From: Cryptomeria japonica
Lineage: Eukaryota > Streptophyta > Pinopsida > Cupressales > Cupressaceae
DNA: 64,000 nt
Assembly (NCBI RefSeq): GCF_030272615.1
Contig: NC_081412.1
Location: forward strand, 104,458,796-104,522,795
Direction: 5' to 3'
Below the pieces are notes generated by a model, which saw nothing but the letters and a program-made list of their open reading frames with translations, was not told the origin of the DNA and did no database searches. The first letter of the stretch is position 1, and every line of letters starts with the position of its first letter. Positions 45,712 through 56,252 of the stretch are shown here, piece after piece. Both the position numbers and the translations under genes were made by a program.

Positions 45712-46079
45712 TTTAAATAAATACCTGGATAACAGTTGTCGGTTGAGGGGTTTTGATTACTTCTCAGATGACTGCTGGAAATTCTTTGGAATACCTTTTC
45801 TCGCTCTTGATCACCTATGGTTTGCCTTTCCTTCGCTCATGTTTGCTCGAGTGCTGGGTGAGTGAAAATGAGTCCATTTTCCCTTTTTATCAATGAGTAA
45901 ACCCTAATTCATCATTATCATAAATTCTTAGCGATGTGCCCTACTAGATGTCAATTTCACAGTTTTATGCTGGATAAACCTTCATCTATGATCAATACCA
46001 CTCTCTAGATTTCTTCTAGAGCTCTTCCAGAGAATATGCAATATTTGCAATGAATTTCACAACCTCTAAGGCGTATGCC

Positions 46080-47231
46080 TTAGTTACTCTTTGAAATTTT
46101 TGCTAGTGCAAAAATGCTCTGTCCTATCGGTGGAGTTACAGGTGCAATTACTAGTGTAGTTACATATCCACTTGGTTCTTCAGATTTTCTAACCCATCTC
46201 TTGGTGTGATGTTGTTGTATTTCATCTACCTTCTACTTTCCTTTCTCATTTTCATTATCATTGTTAACCGGTGTACTCTTGCTTCTATAGTACTTAGTAA
46301 TATGACCTATTTTGTTGCATGCATAAAATGTAAAATTGTTCTTTTGAATTGCTTTGACATATCCGATGTCATTCCTTGACCTACATTGATTAGAAAAATG
46401 TCCAAACTTTCCACATGTATGACATTTAACATTCATTCTGCAATCTTCTGACTTATGACCATATTTCTTGTAATTTGTACATTGACCGTGAATTTAATTG
46501 CAGTTTTGATTTTCTCTATTAGTACATTGTCTAGCCATATGCCCAATTTTATTACAGACAAAGAATCTACCATTGAATTTGTAAGCATTAGATTTCTTTA
46601 TGGGTTTCCTCTAGTTTGATGAGTTCTGCATACCTATTGTCTGATCTTAATTTGTATTACCGGAGCTTTCACCTTGTACAAATCCAAGTCCTCTAAATTA
46701 CTCACTTTGCCTTTGTCTTTTCAGTAAATCATCCAACTGTGCAACACTAATCTTGAATTTTTCTTTATACTCACTTGTAGTAGTTAGATCATCTCTCAGA
46801 GTCATTATTTGTCTCTCTAGCTCTTGTTTATTATTCTAGGATTTTACCAAATCAGTTCTCAATAGATTATTCTCATGAGTCAATCTTCCACATTCTTCAA
46901 ATTTGTTTTTCAAAGATACAACAATATTTTCTTCCTTCTTATTTCTGTCCTCAATATCTTTTGATAGCCTCATAGGCACATCTTTCATTTCATTCTTCAT
47001 GAGCATGTTTGCTTGACTTAGTTTCGTACATTGTTCCTTAAGTGCATTTTCCTCTTCATCATCCTAGTTTTGCAAAAGTTCCTTTATCTTAGCTTGAGCT
47101 GATGATAACCTTTCTTACAGAACAAGAATAAACTCATTAGTAGAATTCAATTCATCTTGCAATTTTAAGTTCTTCATCCTTTCAGCATCATAATCCTCAA
47201 GTGCCATCTCAAGTTGCTTTTCCATATCCAT
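46080..47231 (-). pseudogene. Copy A ORF1: coiled coil plus four zinc knuckles
   Basis: 1152 bp from ATG 47231 (MDMEKQLEMALEDYDAERM) to TAA 46082-46080, the same length as copy B. Coiled coil about 47230-46690; knuckles about 46590-46290, including CHTCGKFGHFSNQC. The second knuckle region (CTNYKKYGHKSEDC) has lost its second Cys to Tyr, and the last knuckle ends in Tyr. Several in-frame stops, no net frameshift. A Gag-like nucleic-acid-binding role is inferred. Confidence 0.7.
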
Positions 47232-47305
47232 GTTCAATGATTCCAGTTTCAGGATCTTCCTCAAGATGTTAAAATTCCTTCGAGGTACTAGGCTTTTATA
47301 CCAAT

Positions 47306-48194
47306 TATTGGAATCCAAGAACACTGAGAGGGGGGGGTGAATTAGTGTTCTGCCAGCAATATAAGATTTTACCTTATTGTAACATACACATATAAACCGG
47401 TAAATGAAGAAACATATAACATGAAGTGAATAAACCAGCCACATGAATGAACATCAAAACACATTGAATTTATACATGGAAAACCTCAAAGAGGAAAAAC
47501 CATAGTGGGATTTGTGACCCACAATATCAATTCACTGGCCATACAAAAGATATTACATAACATGGGGGCCTACACATGTAGGAAAGCACACTTCCTAGAG
47601 CACACTACTCAACATAAAAGAGTCTCACTGACTACAAGCTCTTGTTGAGATAAAATAGTAATGGTGAACTCACAAAATGCATCTGCAATGCCAAAAAGAG
47701 TTACGGTTAAAGCTTTATTCTGTACTAGTTCATAAACCCTAAACCCTTGTACTAGTATCTCCTTTCCTCTAAGAATTCTTTACAAACCATTTATTGATCA
47801 TTGCATGGTATTACATTCGCATACAAGTGACCTACATACATATCCTTTGCACTACATAGTTCTTCTACCTTGTCATATCCCAAAATGACCTAACATTCTG
47901 ACTTATATACCCTTTACAAACAATATGCCTTATGTCAGCTTACAATACGAAAGATATTCAATGTCAGCCCTATACAATAATTACAAAATGATTTTATAAA
48001 TAAAACCTTTAGATCCCAAATTGATGTCGGTTTCACTAAAGTGTTGGATTTTGGTGCTAGTGTCGGTGATGATCCTAAATGCTCCAATGCCGGTATCCAT
48101 CGGTGTATGCCTCCAAATGCCAGTATATGCCTTCAATAGAGTCTTATTGCTATCAATGACAACATATGAATCCAATGAGTGTCAATTGCCAATA
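47306..48194 (-). repeat. LTR2, shared by copies A and B
   Basis: 889 bp, flanked on the minus strand by internal B with a decayed PPT (CAAACAGGAGAT) upstream and by the copy A primer site (ATTGGTATAAAAGCC) downstream. It therefore acts as 3' LTR of B and 5' LTR of A. Confidence 0.88.
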
Positions 48195-48500
48195 ATCTCC
48201 TGTTTGGCATTGATGGCAACACTCATGTGAAAAATGGATTCCCCATCGGTTTAATTGAAACATGAAACATAAAACATGCTCCCCCTGATTTGATTAAATT
48301 TGTCTGCAATATACTTAGTCAATATTCTCCCCCTAGGATTATATATATATATATTTTCCACATAATATACACTCCCCCTTTGGCATCAATGCCAAAGACC
48401 GGTGAAAGAATTGAAAAAATAATTGCAAATTACTTTACCGAAGCTTGACCAATCTTAAAATTTCTAGATAAGTTTTCTCTAGAAACTATACATGGGTATC

Positions 48501-49262
48501 CTAGTTGGTTTTGAATGTTTTACATATGGATACAAGTCCACTCAGTAAATGTGCAAGCATTTCTTTCTTAGTGATTTCTGATGGTGTGGGCTTCACAAGC
48601 ATATTCATACATTTCTTTTTATGTACACCAAGTGAATCCAAACTTGGACTCACCAAACCTCTGAGACTCCTTGCTCTCTGAATGATCTTGTCTCTTTCCT
48701 TTTCAAAAGAAAAAACTTGGAAAGTCAACATTTGTCCATCAATAGAAGTTGTAAGTGAAGTTAGTCCATCAAAAGAATTAGCAATATTAGCAATATTTTC
48801 ATGTAATTCCCTTAACCTCTTATCTACATTTGTTGTAAAAATATCTATATTATAATAGATCCTGTAGATGTTAGTACATTGTTTCAAATAATTTTCAATG
48901 AGTACAAGTTTCTCTTCAACCTTCCTCTTCACTGTCTCAATACTCTGGTCAAAAGTGGCTTTCTTGGCTAGAGTAAATATTTCAAGTGCTTTCTTGTCAG
49001 AAATATACTGCAATGATTGAAATTTTTTTAGATACGTGCTCTATTAATGCCTTAAGCTTGCCAAAAGGGCTTTCTTCATTTTCAATCACATAATCAAGAA
49101 TCAATCTATGCAAAATTATTATTGATTGATCTATTATTCCTTTATCTACGGATCCTTCCTTCATTAGAAATTTCGGGAAGTTCCTTGAAAACATGCCTAC
49201 TTAACCTCAACAATAATGGGATTTGCGATGAAAGTAGGAGCAGATGATGATCCAGATGCCAT
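48501..49262 (-). pseudogene. Copy B ORF2 (shortened form)
   Basis: ATG 49262 (MASGSSSAPTFIANPIIVEV) matches the N-terminus of element C ORF2 in pattern (MAS.S, then I.NP..VEV). A stop and frame change follow, then FSRNFPKFLMKEGSVDKGI. The main frame resumes at 49013 and runs to the TAA/TAG at 48501 with NVDKRLRELHENIANIANSF and KERDKIIQRARSLRGL. The long middle domain of C is absent. The protein is helix-rich and unrecognised. Confidence 0.58.
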
Positions 49263-49630
49263 TTCAAATCAATACCCGGATAACAATCGCTGGTTGAGGG
49301 GTTTTGATTACTTCTCACATGACTGCTGGAAATTCTTTAGAATGCCTTTGCTCACTCTTGATCACCTATGATTTGCCTTTTCTTTGCTCCTATTTGCTTG
49401 AGTGCTAGGTGAGTGAAAATGAGTCCATTTTCCATTTTTATCAATGAGTAAACCCTAATTCATCACTGTCATAAATGCTTAGCGATGTACCCTACTAGAT
49501 GTCAGTTTCACAGTTTTATGTCGGATAAACCTTAATCAATGATCAATACCACTCTCTAGATCTCTTCCAAATCTCTTCCAAAGAATATGCAAGATTTGCA
49601 ATGAATTTTTCAACCCCTAAGGCATATGCC

Positions 49631-50782
49631 TCAGTTACTAGTTGAATTTCTTGCCAGTGTAGAAATGCTCTGTTCTACCAGTGGTGTTATAGGTGTAGTT
49701 ACTAGTGTAGTTACATCTCCACTTGGTTCTTTAGATTTTCTAACCCATCTCTTGGTGTGATCTTGTTGTATTTTATCTGCCTTTTTCTTTCCTTTTTCAT
49801 TTTCTTTATCATTGTTAACTGGTGTAGTCTTTCTTTTGTAGTACTTAGCAATATGACCTATTTTTTTGCATGCATAACATGTAAAATTATTCTTTTTAAT
49901 TGATTTGACATATCCGATGTCATTCCTTGACCTACATTGATTAGAAAAATGTCCAAACTTTCTACATGCATGACATTTAAAATTCATTCTGCAATCTTCT
50001 GACTTATGACCATATTTCTTGTAATTTGTACATTGATCGGGAATTGAATTATAGTTTTGATTTTCTCTATTTCTACATTGTCTAGCCATATGCCCAATTT
50101 TATTATAGACAAAGCATCTACCATTGAATTTGTAAGCATTAGATTGCTTTACCGGTTTCCTCTGGTCTAATGAGTTCTGCATACCAATTGTATGATCTTC
50201 ATTTGCAGTACCAGAGCTTTCACCTTGTACAAATCCAAGTCCTCTAGATTACTCACTTTGCCTTTGTCTTTCCTGGAAATCATCCAACTGTGCAAAACTT
50301 ATCCTGAATTTTTCTTTATACTCACTTGTAGTAGTTAGATCATCTCTCAGAGTCATTATTTGTCTCTCTAGCTCTTGTTCATTATTCCGAGATTGTACCA
50401 AATCAGTTCTCAATAGATTATTCTCATGAGTCAATCTCCCACATTCTTCAAATTTGTCTTTCAAAGATACAACAATATTTTCTTCCTTCTTCTTTCTGTC
50501 CTCAATATCTTTTGATAACCTCATATTCAGGTCTTGCATTTCATTCTTCATGAGCATGTTTGCTTGACTTAGTTTTTGACATTGTTCCTTAAGTGCATTT
50601 TTCTCATCATCATCCTGGTTTTGCAAAAGTTCCTTTCTCTTAGCTTGAGCTGATGATAACCTTTATTATAGAACAAGAATAAACTCATTAGGAGAATTCA
50701 ATTCATCTTGCAATTTTAAGTTCTTCATACTTTCAACATCATAATCTTCAAGTGCCATCTCAAGTTGCTTCTCCATATCCAT
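49631..50782 (-). pseudogene. Copy B ORF1: coiled coil plus four zinc knuckles
   Basis: 384 codons in one frame from ATG 50782 (MDMEKQLEMALEDYDVESM) to TAG 49633-49631, with only two premature stops (near 50666 and 50249). This makes it the best-preserved copy. Coiled coil to about 50280 (RLSKDIEDRKKKEENI, NNEQELERQIMTLRDD). Knuckles: CFVYNKIGHMARQC, CTNYKKYGHKSEDC, CHACRKFGHFSNQC and CYACKKIGHIAKYY (about 50120-49850); two have Tyr for the second Cys and one ends in Tyr. A Lys-rich stretch and a Thr-rich tail follow. No Copia Gag (UBN2) domain. Confidence 0.75.
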
Positions 50783-50856
50783 GTTCAATGAATCGAGTTT
50801 TAGGATCTTCCTCAAGATGTTAAACTTCCTTCGAGGTAATAGGCTCTTATACCAAT

Positions 50857-51563
50857 TGTTAGAATCCAAGAATACTGAGAAGGGGGGTGAATCAGTGTTT
50901 TGTCGGTAATATAAAATTTTACCTTATTGTAACATACACATAAATCGATAAATAAAGAAACATATAACATGAAGTAAATAAACTAGCCACATGAATGAAC
51001 ACCATAACACATTTAATTTATGCATGGAAAACCTCAATGAGGAAAAACCATGGTGGGATTTATGACCCATAATATCAATTCATTGGCCATATGAAAGATA
51101 TTAAATAGCACAGGGGCTTGCACATGTAGGAAGACATACTTCCTAGAGCACACTGCTCAACACAAAAGAGTCTCAGTGACTACAAGCTCTTGTTGAGATA
51201 AAATAGTAATGGTGAACTCACAAAATGCATCTACAATGCCAAAAAGAGTTCTGGTTAAAGATTTGTTCGATACCAGTTCATAAACCCTGAACCCTTCTAC
51301 CAGTATCTCCTTTCCTCTAAGAATTATTTACAAACCATCTACTAATCATTGCATGATATTAAATTCACATACAAGTAAACTACATACATATCCTTCACAC
51401 TACATAGTTCTTCTACATTGTCATATCCCAAAATTACCTAACATACTGACTTATATACCCTTTACAAACAATATGTCTTATGTTAGCTTACAATACAAAA
51501 GATATTCAATGTTAGCCCTATACAATAATTACAAAATGATTTTATAAATAAAACCTTTCAGAT
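50857..51563 (-). repeat. LTR3 of copy B, truncated
   Basis: Matches LTR2 from TGTTAGAATCCAAGAA to AAACCTTTCAGATCC, then stops where D LTR sequence begins at 51564. About 180 bp including the TGTTGGCAATTG end is deleted. Confidence 0.85.
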
Positions 51564-51671
51564 CCAAAAACCACAATGCTAAACACTCAAACATGAATAA
51601 ATGCCATGCTCTCAAGAAATTCCACTAAAAACTGCCCAACCGGTAAGAACTAGACCGGTGCTCCTACATCA
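51564..51671 (-). repeat. D 3' LTR, right fragment
   Basis: Matches 53999-54105, including CCCAACCGGTAAGAACTAGA, and ends CTACATCA before a purine-rich (minus) tract. Confidence 0.75.
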
Positions 51672-52034
51672 AACTCTTGGGGTTAATTGAAAATTGAGTC
51701 CCATCACTTTCTTTGGTTCAATGATCAGTCAGTAGGTACTTGCAACTACCTTAGGGGATTCAAAAATCTAACCACACTTCCAGTTGCCTCTCCATGATGA
51801 TCTACTGGTACAAACTATAGCCTTCCCCAATCAGCGATTTGTTCAAGTCTCCACCCACTAACTGCCTCAAGCTCCAGCTCTAGGATTAGTGGTCTACCTA
51901 CAAACCTTGCTTTGCCTCACATTCGATGATCTAAACAAGTCTATAAGTTGCCTTAGTCTTCTCTCCAACCAACTGGTGCACAAACATAACTTTATCCAAC
52001 AATAGGTTCATGAACCAACTCTGATACCATTTGA
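51672..52034 (-). other. Internal region of element D, non-coding
   Basis: 363 bp between the two D LTRs. On the minus strand it begins with a tRNA-Met-type primer site (ATGGTATCAGAG, 52019-52030) and ends with CCCCAAGAGTT before the 3' LTR. No open frame of note. Confidence 0.65.
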
Positions 52035-54105
52035 TGTAGTCAAGGCAAGGAGATCCAATGAAGGAAATGTTGGCCATTTGGTGGAATTGATTATGTGTTA
52101 CATTGATTTTTTGTCACTGATGCCAACACTAGCTATTTGGATGCTTTACCGACACCCTTTTGGTCCTGGTAGGTTGAGTGGTTTCTGATTGATCTAGATC
52201 CGACATGATCTGATAAGATCTGGTATGGTTTGGTTATGGAATTAGCTTGTTCATGATACTCATGCTCATATTTTGTAAGGTTGTTTTGGTCTAGTGATTG
52301 GATGCTATCCTATTTTCTTAGAAGCCTGGTTTTTGGTTCCAGCGAGGGTTTCACTGATAGAGATTTTGATGAAGATCTTTGATGAATTGCATAAGTAGTG
52401 TTGGTGCAGCTTTTGGTGGAGTTTTAGAATGCTGATGGTGATCATGTTCAAGACTTAGCAGATGGAGATCATTTCTATAGCATGTGGACCTATACTTGGT
52501 CCTAGTTGGTCTAGGTTATGGACTAGTTTAATGAAGTGTGTGGATTGGACCTCTTGATGCATTTTTGGGATGTCTTATGTGTTGGATATTATTTGTTTGG
52601 TCTAAGGTTGACATGGTTTGTAATTATGTAATTGGTTTATTATCTGGTGGTCGACCTAATTGTTTATGATCGAGGGTTTGTATATATAGATGTGAGATCT
52701 CATTATAGATCACCATGGTTATGGGAATGGATATGTAATGTGTGAATAATGTAATATCATTCAGGAAGAGGATTTGGTCGATCATTAGAGATCGAATTGG
52801 GTTTATGTAAGAGGATTTAGTCCTTCGATATTGAGCTTAATTAGAATTGTACTTAGGCATAGGGGATGCTATATTTTATAGTTCAACACGTCTCCAGATT
52901 GTAGTCTAGATTTCTATGTAGTCAGTGAAGTTCCTTTTGTGATGAGCATTGCACTCTAGGCTATTAGCCTTCCTGCAAGTGCAAGCCCCTCAATTGTAAT
53001 TCACATACTTACTACAGAAGTATTATATGATTGTGGGTAGGATTCCCACTGTGTTTTTTTCCCCTTTATCGATTTTTCCACGTACAAAACTTGGTATCAT
53101 GTGGATGATATTTATTCTATGATTATTTTTTATTCTTAATTGGTTTAACTACTATTCTAGTCTTAATGTTTTAGGTTCTGGTATAAAGTTTTAATTTCTA
53201 ATGGTTTCGTTAATCTATGACAAATGATTACCCCGCCTCTTAGTTATCTTTTGGTTATTTGAACTATCTAATAGGACATCCCAACCTTGCATCTAAACAC
53301 ATAAACCATGCAAAGCATACCGATAACTAGTAACAACACAAAATACATAACTGGTAAACAATGTGAATGAATCTTATTACAATCTGAAGAATCATACATG
53401 CCACATGTTGGATCATAGTCTAGAATACAAACAATGCTTAGAATGCAATTACAAGATCTGTAGATCATCCTCATATCAAATTGGCTTCCAGTAACAATCT
53501 ACCAGTTCTATCATAATCCAGACTTCAGCCTTCCATCCTCAGTCCTACCGGATCAAAATCTTGTCGGTTCTACATCTTAACTCAATCTCAATACTCTGTC
53601 TTCAACTTTCTAACTCCCAAGTTATCTTCAAATGATTCAGAAGCTTCCATATATACCATCCACAAATAATTACAACTTAATCAAGTTGGCCCAAAGACCA
53701 ACTAGTTCATGAAAGGTGCAACGGTAAAATGTCAGCTCAAATCACTAAGAATAATCTCTAAATCATAAAACAATGCACAAACCTCCAGGAATATCAGCTG
53801 AGGCCCAAAGAAACACCTCTAATGATCTGCGAGTCATAGAGATCAACTACAACTCGAAATCACCTTCGCTCAACACACTGTCAGGCTAACCGGTAAGCAC
53901 ATAAACTGAGACAATACAAGAATCCACATCTTACCAGAAACAAAGCCAAATGCTATGAAACTCGAAGACAACAACAACCAAGAACACAAGGGAATAAACC
54001 CAAAAACACAATGCTAAAAACTCAAACATGAAAAATGCCACTCTCTCAAACAATTCCACTAAAAAATGCCCAACCGGTAAGAACTAGACTAGTGCTCTTG
54101 CATCA
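52035..54105 (-). repeat. D 5' LTR with solo LTR inside
   Basis: About 860 bp of D LTR (52035-52067 and 53274-54105) split by the solo LTR 52068-53273. Plus-strand ends are TGTAGTCAAGG and TTGCATCA. The open frame at 53268-53474 is inside the LTR and not a gene. Confidence 0.72.
52068..53273 (+). mobile_element. Solo LTR of a Copia-like element
   Basis: 1206 bp starting TGTTGGCCATTTGG and ending TATCTAATA (expected TAACA, one decayed base). Flanks are GGAAA (52063-52067) and GGACA (53274-53278), a 5-bp duplication with one mismatch. The uninterrupted D LTR at 29080 shows the empty site AAGGACA. No internal sequence or second LTR, so it probably arose by LTR-LTR recombination. Confidence 0.78.
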
Positions 54106-56252
54106 ATCTCACTAGGGTCAAATGTAATACAAAGATCCTTATGTGTGTTTTGTTTCTCTACCATGTTCACCAAATTAAAAGTTGTGGTAGTAAGATTAGA
54201 AGGAGAGAAAGAGTTATGTTCAGTCTCAATCATGTTAGAGGTATGAGAAGGCAAAGGATCAATGAAAATATTAAGATTTTGATTAGGAGGAGCTACTGAC
54301 TTGTTTCCCTTATCATTTACACCTACCATAGATACAGTATTGTTATCAATGAAATCTTGAATCTTACTTTTCAATGCAAAAAATTTCTCAGTATCATGAC
54401 CAGGTTGACGATGAAATTGACAAAAGGAATTGCTATCAAAATAAGGGGATGGAATCTTAGATGGGTCAATTGGTTTGATAGGAAGAAGTTTGATAACATT
54501 TGTTTGTAACAACTAAAATATAATACTATGTAAAGATTCATTCAAAGGAGTAAATTGCCTTTCTCTTTTAAAGAATTTAGAAATAGGAGGCACACCTGTT
54601 GTAGCATTCACATTGTTGTTATTGATTGTGTCATTGAACTTGATGAAACTTTTTGTTTGTTTGAAATTTGCAAACGGTTGTTGAACACTCTCCCCCTTAT
54701 CACTCAAAGCCATAGGAGTAGATTTCTCTATTTCACTCACAACCAGTTGATAATTGGGGAGTGTTGTGCATAACTCTAGAAAGGAAGTAAACTCAAACAA
54801 AAAAAACTTTTCCCTGATATCTTTTCACACATTAGAAATGAAAATTCTTTGAATATCATTATCAGGTATAGGAAAAGAAAATTGAGCACACAAATTCTTA
54901 TATCTAGTAATGAAATTAGTCACTTTTTCTTTAACACCTTGTTTACAATGCATTAAATCAGTCAAAGTGATTGTAGGACCAATGTTGTTTTGAAATTGTT
55001 GAATGAAAGGATTTGCTAATTGTTAAAAAGAAGTGATAGAATAAGAAGGCAAAGAGAAATAATATTGTAAAGCCTTATCTCTTAGTGTTCTTGTAAATAA
55101 TTTTGCAAGTAATCTTTGATCATAAGAAAAATTAGTACACAAGGTTTGAAATGTTTTAACATGTGTGAGAGGATCATCTTTTACATTATAGAGTTCCAAT
55201 TGAGGGACCTCAACATGATTAGGCTGGACAACTTTAACAATATCAAGAGAAAGTGGGCTCGCAACATCAAATGTGGGCATACTAAACTTGGATTGACTGA
55301 CTTTAACAATATCAAGAGAAAGTGGGCTCACAACATCAAATGTGGGCATACTAAACTTGGATTGACTCATGGAAGCAATTTCTTGTTGTAAAGAAGACAC
55401 GGTTTGAGAAAGATTGTTAATGGTTGCTTCAATAGAAGAATTGATGTTATACATGGTTGATTGAGAAGGTGGTGTGATGTTATTGAAGGAAGGTATGGAT
55501 TGAGAATAAGGTGGTGGGACATTATGGTAAGTAGGCATAGGTGATGATTGAGTAGGAAATGGGACACTCAAAGGAGGAATAAAATTATTGAATGAATTGC
55601 CCCCTTATATCACACTAATTGGTTGAGAGATATTAGTAATACTTATTGAAGACATAGGTAAAGATGGAGGATTAAATGAACAAGAGGGATTGCCCCCATG
55701 ACTAATTGTTGTAGGAATGACAATTTGAGTTGATTTAGCCATGATGTTTGAAGTGAAGGTAGGAATACTAGCCATTCGAGTAGACAAAGGAATATAATGA
55801 TTGATTTGATTTGAAGGTTGTTAATAACCTAATTTCTTAGCACAACTCTTTATAGGCATAACATTAGAATCAACAATATGAGCAATGTCACACAATTTAT
55901 CAATTCCATTCTTATCACTTTGAATCATGCATTTAAGGCCTTCAATTAATGGAAGAGCTTCACTATTAGGGTATTATTGGGACATCCATTATTGAAAGTT
56001 ATCAAATTGATTGTCCAATTTTGAAAGTTGATCTATTGAAACTCTAGTCAAAGCTTCTTCTTGATCATCATGGAATTCATCAATTGGATAGATAGGGACA
56101 TGAGTAGGATGTGAAGAATTAGAATTATCTTCATTAAAGAAGTCACCCAAATTATGCTCCATCTCCTCGGTAATTAAACCTTGGGAAGCCTTAATTATAA
56201 TGCTTTGTCTAACAGTGATAGTGTAGGTAGGACTAATAGTGGTGAAACTCAT
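54106..56252 (-). pseudogene. Gag of Gag-only Gypsy element
   Basis: Minus-strand frame from ATG 56252 (MSFTTISPTYTITVRQSI) to the D insertion at 54106, about 715 codons with about eight in-frame stops and no frameshift. The Pro/Ser-rich N-terminal half carries a 23-residue tandem duplication. The retrotransposon Gag core (PF03732-like) lies about 55160-54830 (LAKLFTRTLRDKALQYYF, then KVTNFITRYKNL). Near 54400, CQFHRQPGHDTEKFFALKSK corresponds to the C.FH...GH.T..C zinc-finger-like motif of Tat/Ogre Gag proteins, with the last Cys replaced by Phe. Translation would have continued into the protease-like part at 29056. Confidence 0.83.
55231..55368 (-). repeat. 69-bp tandem duplication inside gag
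   Basis: Two adjacent 69-bp copies (55231-55299 and 55300-55368) differing at about one base. They encode two copies of SQSKFSMPTFDV.SPLSLDI (dot = Val or Ala), so the frame is preserved. Confidence 0.88.

Larger units (their letters stand above)
29182..51563 (-). mobile_element. Tandem A/B array of non-autonomous Copia-like elements
   Basis: Minus-strand order LTR3 (50857-51563, truncated), internal B (48195-50856), LTR2 (47306-48194), internal A (44642-47305), LTR1 (44641-43843 plus 29269-29182, split by LINE-2). The internal regions are 2662 and 2664 bp and the complete LTRs 889 and 887 bp. LTR2 serves both copies. Each internal region holds two ORFs and no RT or integrase. The left flank GTAAC is the remaining half of a target duplication in D; the right end is deleted. 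Confidence 0.8.
29057..54105 (-). mobile_element. LTR element D: long LTRs, 363-bp internal region
   Basis: Minus-strand element inserted into the Gag-only polyprotein gene between DPSEI and ETIRAPDG codons. Its 5' LTR is 52035-54105 (about 860 bp without the solo LTR inside it), its internal region only 51672-52034, and its 3' LTR is broken into 29057-29181 and 51564-51671 by the A/B insertion. The outer sequences of both LTRs match (GTAGTCAAGG and CAAAGCATAC blocks on one side, CCCAACCGGTAAGAACTAGA on the other). It has no coding capacity. The middle of the 3' LTR has been deleted together with the right end of B. Confidence 0.7.

Noticed and set aside
47115-47444. Extended N-terminus MWLVYSLHVICFFIYRF for copy A ORF1
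   Set aside because: It reads through the LTR end and primer site; the equivalent of MDMEKQ is the first conserved Met in A and B, with MENLMKQ in C.
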